A stretch of 64,000 bases of DNA, taken from positions 434,001-498,000 of the forward strand of contig NZ_MNPW01000002.1 of NCBI RefSeq assembly GCF_001983175.1, in the 5' to 3' direction. The position numbers and the translations under genes were made by a program. Source of the stretch: Pseudomonas cedrina subsp. cedrina (GTDB lineage: Bacteria > Pseudomonadota > Gammaproteobacteria > Pseudomonadales > Pseudomonadaceae). This document shows positions 38,065 through 46,406 of this stretch, piece after piece. Positions within the stretch are counted from its first letter, which is position 1; each line of letters starts with the position of its first letter. The notes beneath the pieces were generated by a model. That model did not search any database. It was not told where the DNA came from and saw nothing but the letters and a program-made list of their open reading frames with translations.

Positions 38065-38166
38065 CTGTAGGAGCGAGCTTGCTCGCGAAAAACGTCAACG
38101 AAAACGCAGCGACTCTGGTTTAACGCGGCGCTCTCAAGTTCTTCGCGAGCAAGCGCGCTCCTACAG
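38065..38166. repeat. REPIN between cysB and the Gre-like gene
   Basis: Arms at 38065-38089 (ctgtaggagcgagcttgctc...) and 38142-38166 are inverted copies with a 52-bp spacer. The arm sequence is the gagcgagcttgctcgcgaa subtype. Confidence 0.88.
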
Positions 38167-38170
38167 GGGG

Positions 38171-38659
38171 TTACCTGGCCTCGGTAACCGTAAAGTGTTG
38201 CCGGGCGCCCGCCACCAGAATCTCCACCTCATCGCCTTCGAACTTGCCCAACAGGCTCTTGCCCAGCGGCGAGCGCGGGGTGATGACGGTCACCGGTTGC
38301 CCGACCACGTCCACCTTCAGGCCCGCCGCGTCCGGCGCGAGGAACAGCCACTGCTGGCGGTCGTTCTCGTCTGCCAGGCCCAGCAGCGCGCCGAGTTCTA
38401 TACCCCGTTGCTCATCGTAGGCGCGCACTGCCATGTTCTTGCACAGCGCCAACGCCTGCTTGATTTCCTCGACCCGCTTGGCTTGCCCGGCCGCCAGGTA
38501 GGAGGCCTCGAGCCCAAGGGTGTCGTACTTGTTTTCCGCGATGTTTTCTTCGTGGGTCGCGGTTTCGTAGGCGGTCTGCGCGGCGCGCTGGGCAATGTCG
38601 AGGTCGACGCTGAGCTTTTCGAGGATCAGCAGGTGCACGGCGTGTTTATTCATGGTCAT
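38171..38659 (-). CDS. GreA/GreB family elongation-factor-like protein
   Basis: The 162-aa protein has an N-terminal helical hairpin (KLSVDLDIAQRAAQTAYETATHEENIAENKYDTLGLEA). The C-terminal FKBP-like Gre domain contains VITPRSPLGKSLLGKFEGDEVEI. The coiled-coil tip carries THEENIAENKYDT, not the GDRSENA of true GreA/GreB, so it may bind RNA polymerase without normal cleavage activity. Its start at ATG 38659 overlaps the stop of the upstream gene by one base; ATG 38653 is also possible. Confidence 0.8.
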   Translation of the reverse strand: MTMNKHAVHLLILEKLSVDLDIAQRAAQTAYETATHEENIAENKYDTLGLEASYLAAGQAKRVEEIKQALALCKNMAVRAYDEQRGIELGALLGLADENDRQQWLFLAPDAAGLKVDVVGQPVTVITPRSPLGKSLLGKFEGDEVEILVAGARQHFTVTEAR

Positions 38660-39027
38660 CAATCGCAGAATTGCAGGACATTGGCCCGGGTCTTTTCGTT
38701 GGGGGCGTTCTGGTCCTGTTGCAGCCAGAACTGGCATTTGGGGTTGGACAGGTTGCGCGCATTGTTGCGGGCCTGGTCCAGGGTCTGTTGCTGTTCCTGC
38801 TTCTGCAGGTTCTGCTGGTATTGCTCGAACATCCGGTTCGGTGGCTCAGGTACCACAACAGCAGGCTTGCCCAATTGCTCGACGGCCCGGGCCACCGGCG
38901 CAAGGCTCTGCGGGAACAGGTAGCGCGACGCCAGCCAAGTGCTCAGCACAATGGCGATAAACCCCAGCCAGACGCCAAACGCGATACCCACAATCAGTTT
39001 GAACAGCGACAGCGGACGATCAGCCAT
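38659..39027 (-). CDS. Small membrane-anchored protein of unknown function
   Basis: The 122-aa protein has one N-terminal membrane helix (LFKLIVGIAFGVWLGFIAIVLSTWLA). A Pro-rich linker, a Gln-rich helix (QYQQNLQKQEQQQTLDQAR) and two cysteines near the end follow. No named family is recognised. ATG 39027 has a strong AGGAGG. It forms an operon with the Gre-like gene, with overlapping TGATG. It is divergent from earP. Confidence 0.75.
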   Translation of the reverse strand: MADRPLSLFKLIVGIAFGVWLGFIAIVLSTWLASRYLFPQSLAPVARAVEQLGKPAVVVPEPPNRMFEQYQQNLQKQEQQQTLDQARNNARNLSNPKCQFWLQQDQNAPNEKTRANVLQFCD

Positions 39028-39159
39028 GATGGCCTCCTGGCAAGCATTTGTGGCGTGGCGGCAATTGTCGCACAGCCAGTGCGCAGAATAATCGCGATCA
39101 AGCCTTCTGCATCCGCGCATTTATGCGGACAATCGAGCCTTTGATCACTGGAGCCCGGA

Positions 39160-40293
39160 ATGAAAGCCCGCTGGGATATTTTTTGCAGCGTCGTCGATAA
39201 CTACGGCGACATCGGCGTGACCTGGCGCCTGGCCCGGCAATTGGTGGTGGAGCACGCGTGCGCTGTGCGCCTGTGGGTTGATGACCTGCGCGCTTTCGAA
39301 CGCCTGTGCCCGGACATTGATGTGCGCCAGGATGCGCAGTGGCAGGAAGGCGTCGAAGTCCGCCATTGGCCGGCCGAATGGGTGAGTGCGCCGGCCGCCG
39401 ATGTAGTGATTGCCGCGTTCGCCTGCCAGTTGCCGCCCGATTATATGGAAGCCATGGCCGCCCGCGACCGTACGCCGTTGTGGATGAATCTGGATTATCT
39501 GAGCGCTGAAGACTGGGTGGTAGGCTGCCACAGGTTGCCCTCGGTGAAATTCAAGGGCGTGCAGAAGTACTTCTTCTTTCCCGGCTTCCGACCGGGCACC
39601 GGCGGCCTGTTGCGTGAGTCGGGGTTGCTGGAACAGCGCCGGGCTTTTCAGCAGGATGCCAGTGCGCAGCGAGAATTCCTGCAAGCTCTGGGCATATTTC
39701 CCGCAGCCGATGCGCGGCTTATCTCACTGTTCGCCTACGAGAACGCTGGGTTGGCCAGTTGGCTGGAGCTGTTATCGACGGACGGGCGTGCCACTCATCT
39801 GTTGGTGCCGGAGGGGCGCGTCCTGGGTGATGTACAGCGCTGGCTGGGCCTGGAACGCCTGGCTGCGGGGGATATCCAGCAACGCGGCGCGCTGACGGTG
39901 CAGGTCATCGCCTTCGTGCCTCAAGAGCACTACGACCGCCTGCTGTGGTGCTGCGACTTCAATGCCGTGCGCGGCGAAGATTCGTTCGTGCGTGCCCAGT
40001 GGGCCGGGCGCCCGCTGCTGTGGCACATCTACCGGCAGGATGAAGACATCCACCTCGACAAGCTCGATGCCTTCCTCGAGCTCTATACCGCCGGCTTGTC
40101 ACCGGCTGCAAGGGCTGCGCTGATCGGGCTCTGGCACGCCTGGAATACCGAGGGCGATATGGCGCAACCGTGGAAAATGCTGCTGGAACACTGGCCCGAG
40201 GTCAATCTGCACGCTGAAACATGGTGTCTGGAACAGGGTTTGCAGGCTGATCTTGCGACGGCACTGGTGAATTTTCATGAAAGTTGGATATGA
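39160..40293 (+). CDS. earP: EF-P arginine rhamnosyltransferase EarP
   Basis: EarP transfers rhamnose from TDP-rhamnose to Arg32 of EF-P, which activates EF-P for translation of polyproline stretches. The 377-aa protein has the family start DIFCSVVDNYGDIGVTWRLA with the key Asp13 and Asp17. The C-terminal Rossmann half contains NAVRGEDSFVRAQWAGRPLLWHIY with the nucleotide-sugar site. It lies 49 bp upstream of efp. TDP-rhamnose synthesis genes are not in the window. Confidence 0.96.
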   Translation: MKARWDIFCSVVDNYGDIGVTWRLARQLVVEHACAVRLWVDDLRAFERLCPDIDVRQDAQWQEGVEVRHWPAEWVSAPAADVVIAAFACQLPPDYMEAMAARDRTPLWMNLDYLSAEDWVVGCHRLPSVKFKGVQKYFFFPGFRPGTGGLLRESGLLEQRRAFQQDASAQREFLQALGIFPAADARLISLFAYENAGLASWLELLSTDGRATHLLVPEGRVLGDVQRWLGLERLAAGDIQQRGALTVQVIAFVPQEHYDRLLWCCDFNAVRGEDSFVRAQWAGRPLLWHIYRQDEDIHLDKLDAFLELYTAGLSPAARAALIGLWHAWNTEGDMAQPWKMLLEHWPEVNLHAETWCLEQGLQADLATALVNFHESWI

Positions 40294-40342
40294 TACGCCA
40301 CCTTGAATTTTGTAAATCCCATCCAAATTTCGGATATATGCA

Positions 40343-40915
40343 ATGAAAACTGGTAAAGAACTGAAACCCGGTACAGTGATCCGTCTCGAAAACGACCCTT
40401 GGCTGGTTCAGAAAGCTGAGTTCACCAAGTCTGGTCGTAACAGCGCCATCATGAAGACCAAGCTGAAGAACCTGCTGACCGGTTACAAGACCGAGATCGT
40501 CTACAGCGCCGATGACAAACTGGACGACGTGATCCTCGACCGCAAGGAAGCGACCCTGTCCTTCATCAGCGGCGACACCTATACGTTCATGGACACCACC
40601 GACTACACCATGTACGAGCTGAACGCTGAAGATATCGAAGCCGTTCTGCCGTTCATCGAAGAAGGCATGGAAGACGTCTGCGAAGCGATCTTCTTCGAAG
40701 AGCGCCTGGTTTCCGTAGAGCTGCCGACCACCATCGTGCGTAAAGTGGCCTACACCGAAGGTTCCGCTCGCGGCGATACTTCGGGCAAGGTGATGAAGCC
40801 TGCCAAGCTGAGCAACGGTACCGAACTGCAAGTCGCCGATTTCATCGAAATCGACGACCTGATCGAGATCGACACCCGCGAAGGTGGTTCGTACAAAGGT
40901 CGCGCCAAGAAGTAA
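40343..40915 (+). CDS. efp: Translation elongation factor P
   Basis: EF-P relieves ribosome stalling at polyproline motifs. The 190-aa protein has three beta-barrel domains. The domain I tip loop is TKSGRNSA, with Arg at residue 32, the site rhamnosylated by EarP in Pseudomonas; other bacteria have Lys there and use EpmA. This fits the earP gene directly upstream. A strong terminator follows. Confidence 0.98.
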   Translation: MKTGKELKPGTVIRLENDPWLVQKAEFTKSGRNSAIMKTKLKNLLTGYKTEIVYSADDKLDDVILDRKEATLSFISGDTYTFMDTTDYTMYELNAEDIEAVLPFIEEGMEDVCEAIFFEERLVSVELPTTIVRKVAYTEGSARGDTSGKVMKPAKLSNGTELQVADFIEIDDLIEIDTREGGSYKGRAKK

Positions 40916-40933
40916 TTCTGGCCCCGCCGATAC

Positions 40934-40965
40934 GAAAAAAAGCCCGACCTAGCGTCGGGCTTTTT
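40934..40965 (+). terminator. Rho-independent terminator after efp
   Basis: AGCCCGAC-ctagc-GTCGGGCT with flanking A and T runs, about 25 bp after the efp stop. Confidence 0.92.
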
Positions 40966-40981
40966 CATGGGCGTTACGTTT

Positions 40982-41116
40982 GATCGTTCCCTCGCTCCGC
41001 GTGGGAATGCATCCCGTGACGCTCCGCGTCACCCTTGCGCAGGTGTCGGATTATGCGCTGAAAGCAGGACGCGGAGCGTCCTGGGAGGCATTCCCACGCA
41101 GAGCGCGGGAACGATC
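40982..41116. repeat. Inverted repeat element of a second family
   Basis: The outer arms gatcgttccctcgctccgcg... (40982-41010) and its near reverse complement (41088-41116) enclose inner inverted copies of gacgctccgcgtc. The sequence differs from the common REPINs of this window. A half copy lies at 855-906. Confidence 0.8.
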
Positions 41117-41142
41117 TATTTCAGGGCTAGACATCGTATTGA

Positions 41143-42159
41143 TTACTTCAGGTGTTGCTTGAGCTCGTCCGACGCCTGCAGCATTGCTGATCGCACCGCC
41201 GGCACTTGGCTGATCACGTTCAGCAAACCGTAGTCGTGGATCATGCCGTTGTAGCGCACCGCGGTCACCGGCACACCGGCTGCATCCAGCTTGCGCGCAT
41301 AGGCCTCGCCTTCATCACGCAGCACGTCGGCGCCTGCGGTCTGGACCAGCGCGGGCGGCAGGCCTTTGAGCTGATCCGTGGTCGCGCGCAGCGGCGAGGC
41401 GTAGATCTCGGCACGTTGCTTGGCGTCGGTGGTGTAGTTGTCCCAGAACCACTTCATCATGTTTCGGGTGAGGAAGTGCCCTTCGGCATATTGGTTGTAG
41501 GACCCGGTGTCGAAGTTGGCGTCGGTCACCGGCCACAGCAGCAGTTGGAACTTGATCGCCGGCGTGCCCTTGTCTTTGGCCATCAGGCTGACCACCGCCG
41601 CCATATTGCCACCGACGCTGTTGCCCGCGACTGCGAGGCGCTTGCCGTCGACATTGATCTCTTTGCCATGCTCGGCCACCCATTGGGTCGCGCCGTAGGC
41701 CTGGTTGATGGCGACCGGGTAATGCGCTTCCGGCGAAGGTGTGTAGTTGACGAACACCGCCACCGCACCCGAGCCCACGACCAAATCCCGCACCAGGCGT
41801 TCATGGGTCGGGTAGTCCCCGAGCACCCAGCCGCCACCGTGGAAGAACATGAATACCGGCAATGTGCCCTTGACCCCGGCCGGACGCACGATGGTCAGGT
41901 CCAGCGGCTTGTCGTCGACCTGAATGGTTTTGTGGCTCACATCCGCTGCCGGCAGCGTAAGCTTCACACCGGCCTGGGCGCCGGTCAAAACGGCACGGGC
42001 GTCCTTTGGCGTCAGCTGTTCTATCGGCTTGCCGGTGCCGGCGTTCAACACATCCAGGAAGGCCTGGGTGTTGTGTTCCACATCACCGGTCGCCGCGAAG
42101 GCCTGGGTGATGGACAGGGCGAGCAGGGTGCCGGTGAGCGCTTTAGCGACTGTGTTCAT
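41143..42159 (-). CDS. Secreted alpha/beta hydrolase (esterase/lipase, HSL-like)
   Basis: The 338-aa protein has a signal peptide (residues 1-22, ending AFA). It is an alpha/beta hydrolase of the hormone-sensitive-lipase group. The oxyanion motif FFHGGGWVLG and nucleophile elbow AGNSVGGNMA are present. The catalytic Asp lies near the C terminus (TAGADVLRDEGE region), and His in NGMIHDYGLLN. It is probably periplasmic or exported and hydrolyses short-chain esters. It lies downstream of ohr, with 28 bp between them, and may be read through from ohr. Confidence 0.87.
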   Translation of the reverse strand: MNTVAKALTGTLLALSITQAFAATGDVEHNTQAFLDVLNAGTGKPIEQLTPKDARAVLTGAQAGVKLTLPAADVSHKTIQVDDKPLDLTIVRPAGVKGTLPVFMFFHGGGWVLGDYPTHERLVRDLVVGSGAVAVFVNYTPSPEAHYPVAINQAYGATQWVAEHGKEINVDGKRLAVAGNSVGGNMAAVVSLMAKDKGTPAIKFQLLLWPVTDANFDTGSYNQYAEGHFLTRNMMKWFWDNYTTDAKQRAEIYASPLRATTDQLKGLPPALVQTAGADVLRDEGEAYARKLDAAGVPVTAVRYNGMIHDYGLLNVISQVPAVRSAMLQASDELKQHLK

Positions 42160-42187
42160 GTTCTTCTCCTTGAGCGGCTGCGGTTGA

Positions 42188-42607
42188 TTAAACGGTTATG
42201 TGCAGGCGGACATCGACGTTGCCACGGGTGGCGTTGGAGTACGGGCACACTTGGTGAGCAGCGTCGACCAGGCTTTGCGCGTCCTCCTGGGCCAGGCCCG
42301 GCAGGCTGATGTGCAGGTCGATATCCAGGCCGAAACCACCAGGGATCTGGCCGATGCCGACGTGGGCGGTGATCGAGGCGTCATCCGGGATTTTGCGTTT
42401 GGTCTGGCTGGCGACGAATTTCAGCGCGCCGATAAAGCAGGCCGAGTAGCCGGCAGCGAACAGTTGTTCCGGGTTGGTGGCCTGGCCACCGGCACCGCCC
42501 AGTTCCTTGGGGGTGGAGAGTTTGACGTCGAGGATGTTGTCGCTGGAAACAGCACGACCATCACGGCCGCCGGTGGCGGTGGCTACTGCGGTATAGAGTG
42601 TTTGCAT
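42188..42607 (-). CDS. ohr: Organic hydroperoxide resistance protein Ohr
   Basis: Ohr is a thiol peroxidase that reduces organic hydroperoxides using lipoylated proteins. The 139-aa protein has both redox cysteines in their expected contexts: Cys57 in AAGYSACFIGAL (peroxidatic) and Cys121 in HQVCPYSNATRGN (resolving). ATG 42607 (MQTLYTA) has AGGAAA upstream; the frame runs on but without family resemblance. The ohrR repressor gene lies upstream, with candidate operators in between. Confidence 0.96.
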   Translation of the reverse strand: MQTLYTAVATATGGRDGRAVSSDNILDVKLSTPKELGGAGGQATNPEQLFAAGYSACFIGALKFVASQTKRKIPDDASITAHVGIGQIPGGFGLDIDLHISLPGLAQEDAQSLVDAAHQVCPYSNATRGNVDVRLHITV

Positions 42608-42627
42608 GGTGGTTTCCTCAGGGTTAT

Positions 42628-42696
42628 TTGCGCTAAATATTTGCGCGCTAAGTAGTTGGTGGGGCGAATGTATAGCGCTAATGTTTTGCGCGCAAG
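42628..42696. promoter_or_regulatory. Candidate OhrR operator cluster upstream of ohr
   Basis: Four related GCGC-centred elements lie just upstream of ohr: ttgcgctaa (42629-42637), ttgcgcgctaa (42641-42651), tagcgctaa (42673-42681) and ttgcgcgcaa (42686-42695), the last a perfect palindrome. Their clustering over about 70 bp in the promoter region suggests repressor sites, presumably for OhrR. The assignment is an inference. Confidence 0.5.
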
Positions 42697-42749
42697 ATAA
42701 ATTTTGAAATTTTTTGCGATACGGCTTTTCGAGGTGGCACACAGACAAA

Positions 42750-42838
42750 TGTGGGAGCTGGCTTGCCTGCGATTGCGGTGTGTCAGTCAGAGAATTGATG
42801 ACTGATCTATCGCAATCGCAGGCAAGCCAGCTCCCACA
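42750..42838. repeat. REPIN between ohr and ohrR
   Basis: Perfect inverted arms at 42750-42777 (tgtgggagctggcttgcctg...) and 42811-42838 with a 33-bp spacer. It lies between the ohr control region and the 3' end of ohrR. Confidence 0.92.
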
Positions 42839-42871
42839 GTTTTTTGTAATTCGGTGGCCGGATCTATCGCG

Positions 42872-43324
42872 TCAGACGCTGGCCTGAAGGTTGGTGCGCA
42901 GGGCGATCAGGTCACCTTGCAGCTTGCGCAGTTGTTCCAGCTCCAGGCCGCTGGCGCCGAGGATGCAGTGCGGAATACCCATAGCCTTATCCTGCAAGGC
43001 ACGGCCGGCGTCGGTCAGCTCCACCACCACCACCCGTTCATCCTCACGGCTGCGAGTCCGGCTAAGCAGGCCTTCGCCCTCCAGGCGCTTGAGCAGTGGG
43101 GTCAGCGAACCCGGATCGGTCAGCAGGCGGTTGCTGATTTCGCCGACGGTCAACCCATCCTCTTCCCACAACACCATCATCGCCAGGTACTGCGGGTAGG
43201 TCAGGCCCAGGGCTTGCAGCAGCGGCTTGTAGACCTTGGTCATCAACAGCGACGTTGAGTGCAGAGCGAAGCACAGCTGGTTGTCCAGCATCAGCGATTC
43301 GCACGGATTGGGATTCTTGCTCAT
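42872..43324 (-). CDS. ohrR: MarR-family organic-peroxide repressor OhrR
   Basis: OhrR represses ohr and is inactivated when organic peroxides oxidise its N-terminal cysteine. The 150-aa protein has the typical LDNQLCFALHSTS, with reactive Cys18, the MarR winged helix (LTVGEISNRLLTDPGSLTPLLKRLE) and a second Cys120. This fits the two-cysteine class. ATG 43324 (MSKNPNP) is chosen; the upstream in-frame sequence overlaps the LysR gene. Both ohr and ohrR read on the minus strand. Confidence 0.93.
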   Translation of the reverse strand: MSKNPNPCESLMLDNQLCFALHSTSLLMTKVYKPLLQALGLTYPQYLAMMVLWEEDGLTVGEISNRLLTDPGSLTPLLKRLEGEGLLSRTRSREDERVVVVELTDAGRALQDKAMGIPHCILGASGLELEQLRKLQGDLIALRTNLQASV

Positions 43325-43351
43325 GGCGGTACCTCGAAAAAGCGTGTCTGG

Positions 43352-43364
43352 GCTAGAATCTAGC
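43352..43364. promoter_or_regulatory. Palindrome upstream of ohrR
   Basis: gctaga-a-tctagc is a perfect palindrome about 28 bp upstream of the ohrR start codon. It could be an operator for OhrR autoregulation, although it differs from the GCGC elements near ohr. Confidence 0.35.
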
Positions 43365-43404
43365 GGGCAAACCTTTAATGCGCCAGATAATTCTGTCCCA
43401 GCGG

Positions 43405-44355
43405 TCAGACCAAACCACTTTGCAGGGCCAGGTCCCAGGGCGGTACCGGGCTGAAACGGGTTTTCAGGTATTCCAGCAACAGGCGGCTGCGCGCATTGGG
43501 TTGCTGTTCCAGGCGCAGCGCATAAATGCCGGTGGTCTCCGGGCTGGGCAGGCCGTTTTCGCAGAACAATGGCAGCAGTTCGCCACGCACCAGGTACTCG
43601 CTGGCCAACCAAGTGGGCAGGTGGGCGATACCCAGCCCGGCCAAGGCGCCGGACAGCAAGGCTTCGGCGTTATTGGCGCTCAGGCGGATGCGCCGCGGGC
43701 GGTAGGTCGCGCGGCGCCCATCCAGCTCGAAGCGCCAGGCGAACATCGGCGCCAGGCCGTCCCAGTCCAGTCCATCATGCTCGCTGAGCTCACCGGGATG
43801 GCGCGGCGTGCCACGGTTTTTCAGATAGGCCGGGCTGGCGCAGGCGATGCGCACGATGCTGGCCAGCGGCGTGGCGATCAGCCGTGTATCAACGATATGC
43901 CCGGCACGCAGTACCAGGTCGACTTTGCCCAGGTGCGTCCCCTGCATATCCACAAAGCTGTCGATCAAATGCAGGTGCACGTCCAGTCCGGGGTACACGT
44001 TGAGGAAGTCCGCCACCACCGGCGCCAGGTGCCGTCGACCAAACGCTGCGGGCGCGTCCACCCGAATCAGGCCTTCCGGCGCGTGGCTCAGGGACACCGC
44101 TTCGGCCCGCGCCAGCTGCAACTCGCTGACGATCCGCCGTGCGCGCTCGGCAAACGCCAGGCCCGCCGGGGTCGGCACCACCGCGTGGGTGCTGCGCTGG
44201 AACAAGCGGCTGCCCACCGAACGTTCCAGGCTGTCGATGCGCCGCGCTACGGCTGAGGGCGTCAGAGGATGGCGGCGTGCGGCGGCGGAGAAGCTGCCGG
44301 TTTCCAGCACATCCAGAAACAGGCCCAACTGGTCGGTCAAGGTATTCGGGTTCAT
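43405..44355 (-). CDS. LysR-family transcriptional regulator
   Basis: The 316-aa protein has an N-terminal LysR winged helix (TGSFSAAARRHPLTPSAVARRIDSLE) and a C-terminal periplasmic-binding-like effector domain (about 95-300). The effector is unknown. It is divergent from the TSUP transporter gene at 44465, with 109 bp between, so it may control that gene. ATG 44355 (MNPNTLTDQLG) is a reasonable start. Confidence 0.88.
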   Translation of the reverse strand: MNPNTLTDQLGLFLDVLETGSFSAAARRHPLTPSAVARRIDSLERSVGSRLFQRSTHAVVPTPAGLAFAERARRIVSELQLARAEAVSLSHAPEGLIRVDAPAAFGRRHLAPVVADFLNVYPGLDVHLHLIDSFVDMQGTHLGKVDLVLRAGHIVDTRLIATPLASIVRIACASPAYLKNRGTPRHPGELSEHDGLDWDGLAPMFAWRFELDGRRATYRPRRIRLSANNAEALLSGALAGLGIAHLPTWLASEYLVRGELLPLFCENGLPSPETTGIYALRLEQQPNARSRLLLEYLKTRFSPVPPWDLALQSGLV

Positions 44356-44464
44356 CGAAGCAACGCTTATGCAAGATCGGCACAGCCATTGTGCGTTGCT
44401 GTGCCTTTGCGCGCCATAGCCGACTGCGTAGCATGCAAGGCCTGGGATTGGGGAGTAACGCGCG

Positions 44465-45214
44465 GTGTTGGATTTGATGATTTATCTGCTTTTGGGCGCG
44501 GCCCTTGGCACGGTGGGCGGCCTGTTCGGCATTGGGGGTGGGCTGATAGCGATTCCGGTGCTGGGCGTGTTGTTCGGCCTGGATCAGCAACTGGCCCAAG
44601 GCACGGCGCTGGTGATGGTGGTGCCTAACGTGATGCTGGCGTTGTGGCGCTATCACCAGCGCAACCGTATCGAACTGCGCCATGCGCTGCCCTTGGGCTT
44701 CATGGGGTTCGTGTTTGCCTGGCTCGGCTCGATCTGGGCGGTAGGCCTGGACGCGGGCGCCATGCGCATCGGCTTTATCGCCTTCCTGCTGGCGCTTGGC
44801 GCCTACAACCTACTGCGCATGTTCACCCGCAATGCGCCGCCGACCGCGCAGATGCGTTATTCCTGGCCGTGGCTTGGGGTGCTCGGTGCTGCCTCCGGGT
44901 CCATGGGCGGTTTGTTTGGCGTTGGCGGGGCGGTGGTGGCGACGCCGGTGCTCACCAGCCTGTTCGGCACCACCCAGGTGGTGGCCCAGGGGTTGTCCCT
45001 GGCCCTGGCATTGCCCAGCACGGGCGTGACCTTGGTCACCTACGCCTGGCACCACGAAGTGGACTGGCTGATCGGCGTGCCGTTGGCGGTCGGCGGTCTG
45101 CTCAGTATCAGCTGGGGGGTGAAGGTTGCCCATGCGCTGCCGGAGCGCGTGTTGCGCGGCCTGTTCTGCGGCTTTCTGGCAGTGTGCGCGGTGATGCTGA
45201 CCTTTAAAGTTTAA
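44465..45214 (+). CDS. TSUP (TauE/SafE) family membrane transporter
   Basis: The 249-aa inner-membrane protein has about eight helices and the duplicated TSUP motif: GTVGGLFGIGGGLIAIPVL in the first half and GSMGGLFGVGGAVVATPVL in the second. The family moves sulfur-containing or organic anions such as sulfite, sulfonates or taurine-derived products. The substrate is not known here. The start is GTG 44465 with GGGGAG upstream; ATG 44477 is an alternative. The 3' end overlaps the convergent LysR gene by 11 bp. Confidence 0.9.
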   Translation: MLDLMIYLLLGAALGTVGGLFGIGGGLIAIPVLGVLFGLDQQLAQGTALVMVVPNVMLALWRYHQRNRIELRHALPLGFMGFVFAWLGSIWAVGLDAGAMRIGFIAFLLALGAYNLLRMFTRNAPPTAQMRYSWPWLGVLGAASGSMGGLFGVGGAVVATPVLTSLFGTTQVVAQGLSLALALPSTGVTLVTYAWHHEVDWLIGVPLAVGGLLSISWGVKVAHALPERVLRGLFCGFLAVCAVMLTFKV

Positions 45215-46094
45215 AACCTTCGAGAATGTACTCGGCCAGGCATTCGGTGATGGGCGACGTCATCGCCGGGTTGCGCAGCAATCGAAGATCCATCGACGGC
45301 AAGGGCGGAAAACCTTCTTCGCTGCCCAGTAAGCGCAGGTCCCCAGTCACCAGGCTTTCCACGCTGGCCATCACCGCCAGGCCGGAACTCACCACGGCCT
45401 GGATCGCCGCTACGTTAGAGCTGTGGTAGGCAAGCCGGTATTCGCGCCCGACCGCGTCCAGCGCCGTGCGGATCCACTGGGTACAGAAACTGTCGACGCC
45501 GGAAACCGCCAGCGGCAGGGCCTGGTGTTCGTCTGCGCAAAAACTTGCGGCAGCCACCCACACCATGCGCTCGGTGCGCAACAATTCGCCGATCTCACTG
45601 CCTGGCTCGCGGCTGATGACGGTCAGCGCCAGGTCCCGACGTTGCATCAGCACCGTCGAGGCCTCGCAGTGCATTTCGATCTGGATGAGCGGGTACGCCT
45701 TGGAGAACCGCTTGAGAATCCCCGGCAGGAAGCGCATCACGTAGTCATCCGGCGTGCCGATGCGCACCAGCCCGACCATGTGCGGTTCGCGCAGGGTATT
45801 GAACACCTCACTGTGCAGTTTCAGGATACGGCGCGCGTACCCCAACAGCACCTGGCCCTCGGGCGTAAGCCGCACTTGCCGCCCATCACGCTCGAACAAC
45901 TTGCGCTGCAACACGTCTTCCTCCAGGCGCTTCATCTGCATGCTCACCGCCGATTGGGTGCGGTTGACCGCTTCGCCCGCGCGGGTAAAACCGCCCTGGT
46001 CAGCGATGGCGACGAAGGTGCGCAGTACTTCAGTGTCGATGCTCGGGTAGCCTGGCAATTGATCAATCTCCGAGATGTATTGCATAAGAAACAT
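45204..46094 (-). CDS. LysR-family transcriptional regulator
   Basis: The 296-aa protein has the LysR HTH (GGFTRAGEAVNRTQSAVSMQMKRLE) and effector domain. The helix sequence SAVSMQMKRLE and the RDGRQVRLTPEGQVLLGYARRIL segment are typical. It is convergent with the TSUP transporter (11-bp overlap) and divergent from the DUF1127 gene. The start may be ATG 46094 or 46085; neither has a clear Shine-Dalgarno. The target genes are unknown, with the DUF1127 gene a candidate. Confidence 0.88.
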   Translation of the reverse strand: MFLMQYISEIDQLPGYPSIDTEVLRTFVAIADQGGFTRAGEAVNRTQSAVSMQMKRLEEDVLQRKLFERDGRQVRLTPEGQVLLGYARRILKLHSEVFNTLREPHMVGLVRIGTPDDYVMRFLPGILKRFSKAYPLIQIEMHCEASTVLMQRRDLALTVISREPGSEIGELLRTERMVWVAAASFCADEHQALPLAVSGVDSFCTQWIRTALDAVGREYRLAYHSSNVAAIQAVVSSGLAVMASVESLVTGDLRLLGSEEGFPPLPSMDLRLLRNPAMTSPITECLAEYILEGFKL

Positions 46095-46154
46095 TCGTTG
46101 GATTGATCATAAGGCCTGGCACACACTCGCGTCATCCCCAATGGAGGGCGAGAG

Positions 46155-46361
46155 ATGAAAGGGCAAAAAGGTTTTGTGTTGATGGCAAAACGTCCGTTTT
46201 CCGGAATGTTCCAGCGCATGGCGCGTTGGCAGGCGCTGCATCAAGAGCGCCAGCTGCTGGCGAGCCTGAGCGACGACGCACTCAAAGACATCGGGCTCAA
46301 TCGCGGTGACGTGGAGCAGGACCGTCACCTGCATTTCTGGCAAGACCCGCTGCGAAAATGA
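46155..46361 (+). CDS. DUF1127 domain small protein
   Basis: The 68-aa basic protein carries the DUF1127 (YjiS-like) motif near its C terminus: RQLLASLSDDALKDIGLNRGDV. Small DUF1127 proteins affect RNA turnover and phosphate or carbon metabolism in some Alphaproteobacteria, but the role in Pseudomonas is unclear. ATG 46155 has GGAGGG upstream. It is divergent from a LysR regulator. Confidence 0.85.
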   Translation: MKGQKGFVLMAKRPFSGMFQRMARWQALHQERQLLASLSDDALKDIGLNRGDVEQDRHLHFWQDPLRK

Positions 46362-46406
46362 TCGCCGATGCAGTAGGGTAGTCGGTGCGCCCATACGGAG
46401 AACCCC

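Noticed and set aside
42188..42748. N-terminally extended Ohr of 186 residues
   Set aside because: The additional 47 residues run through the promoter and operator region and are absent from the Ohr family.
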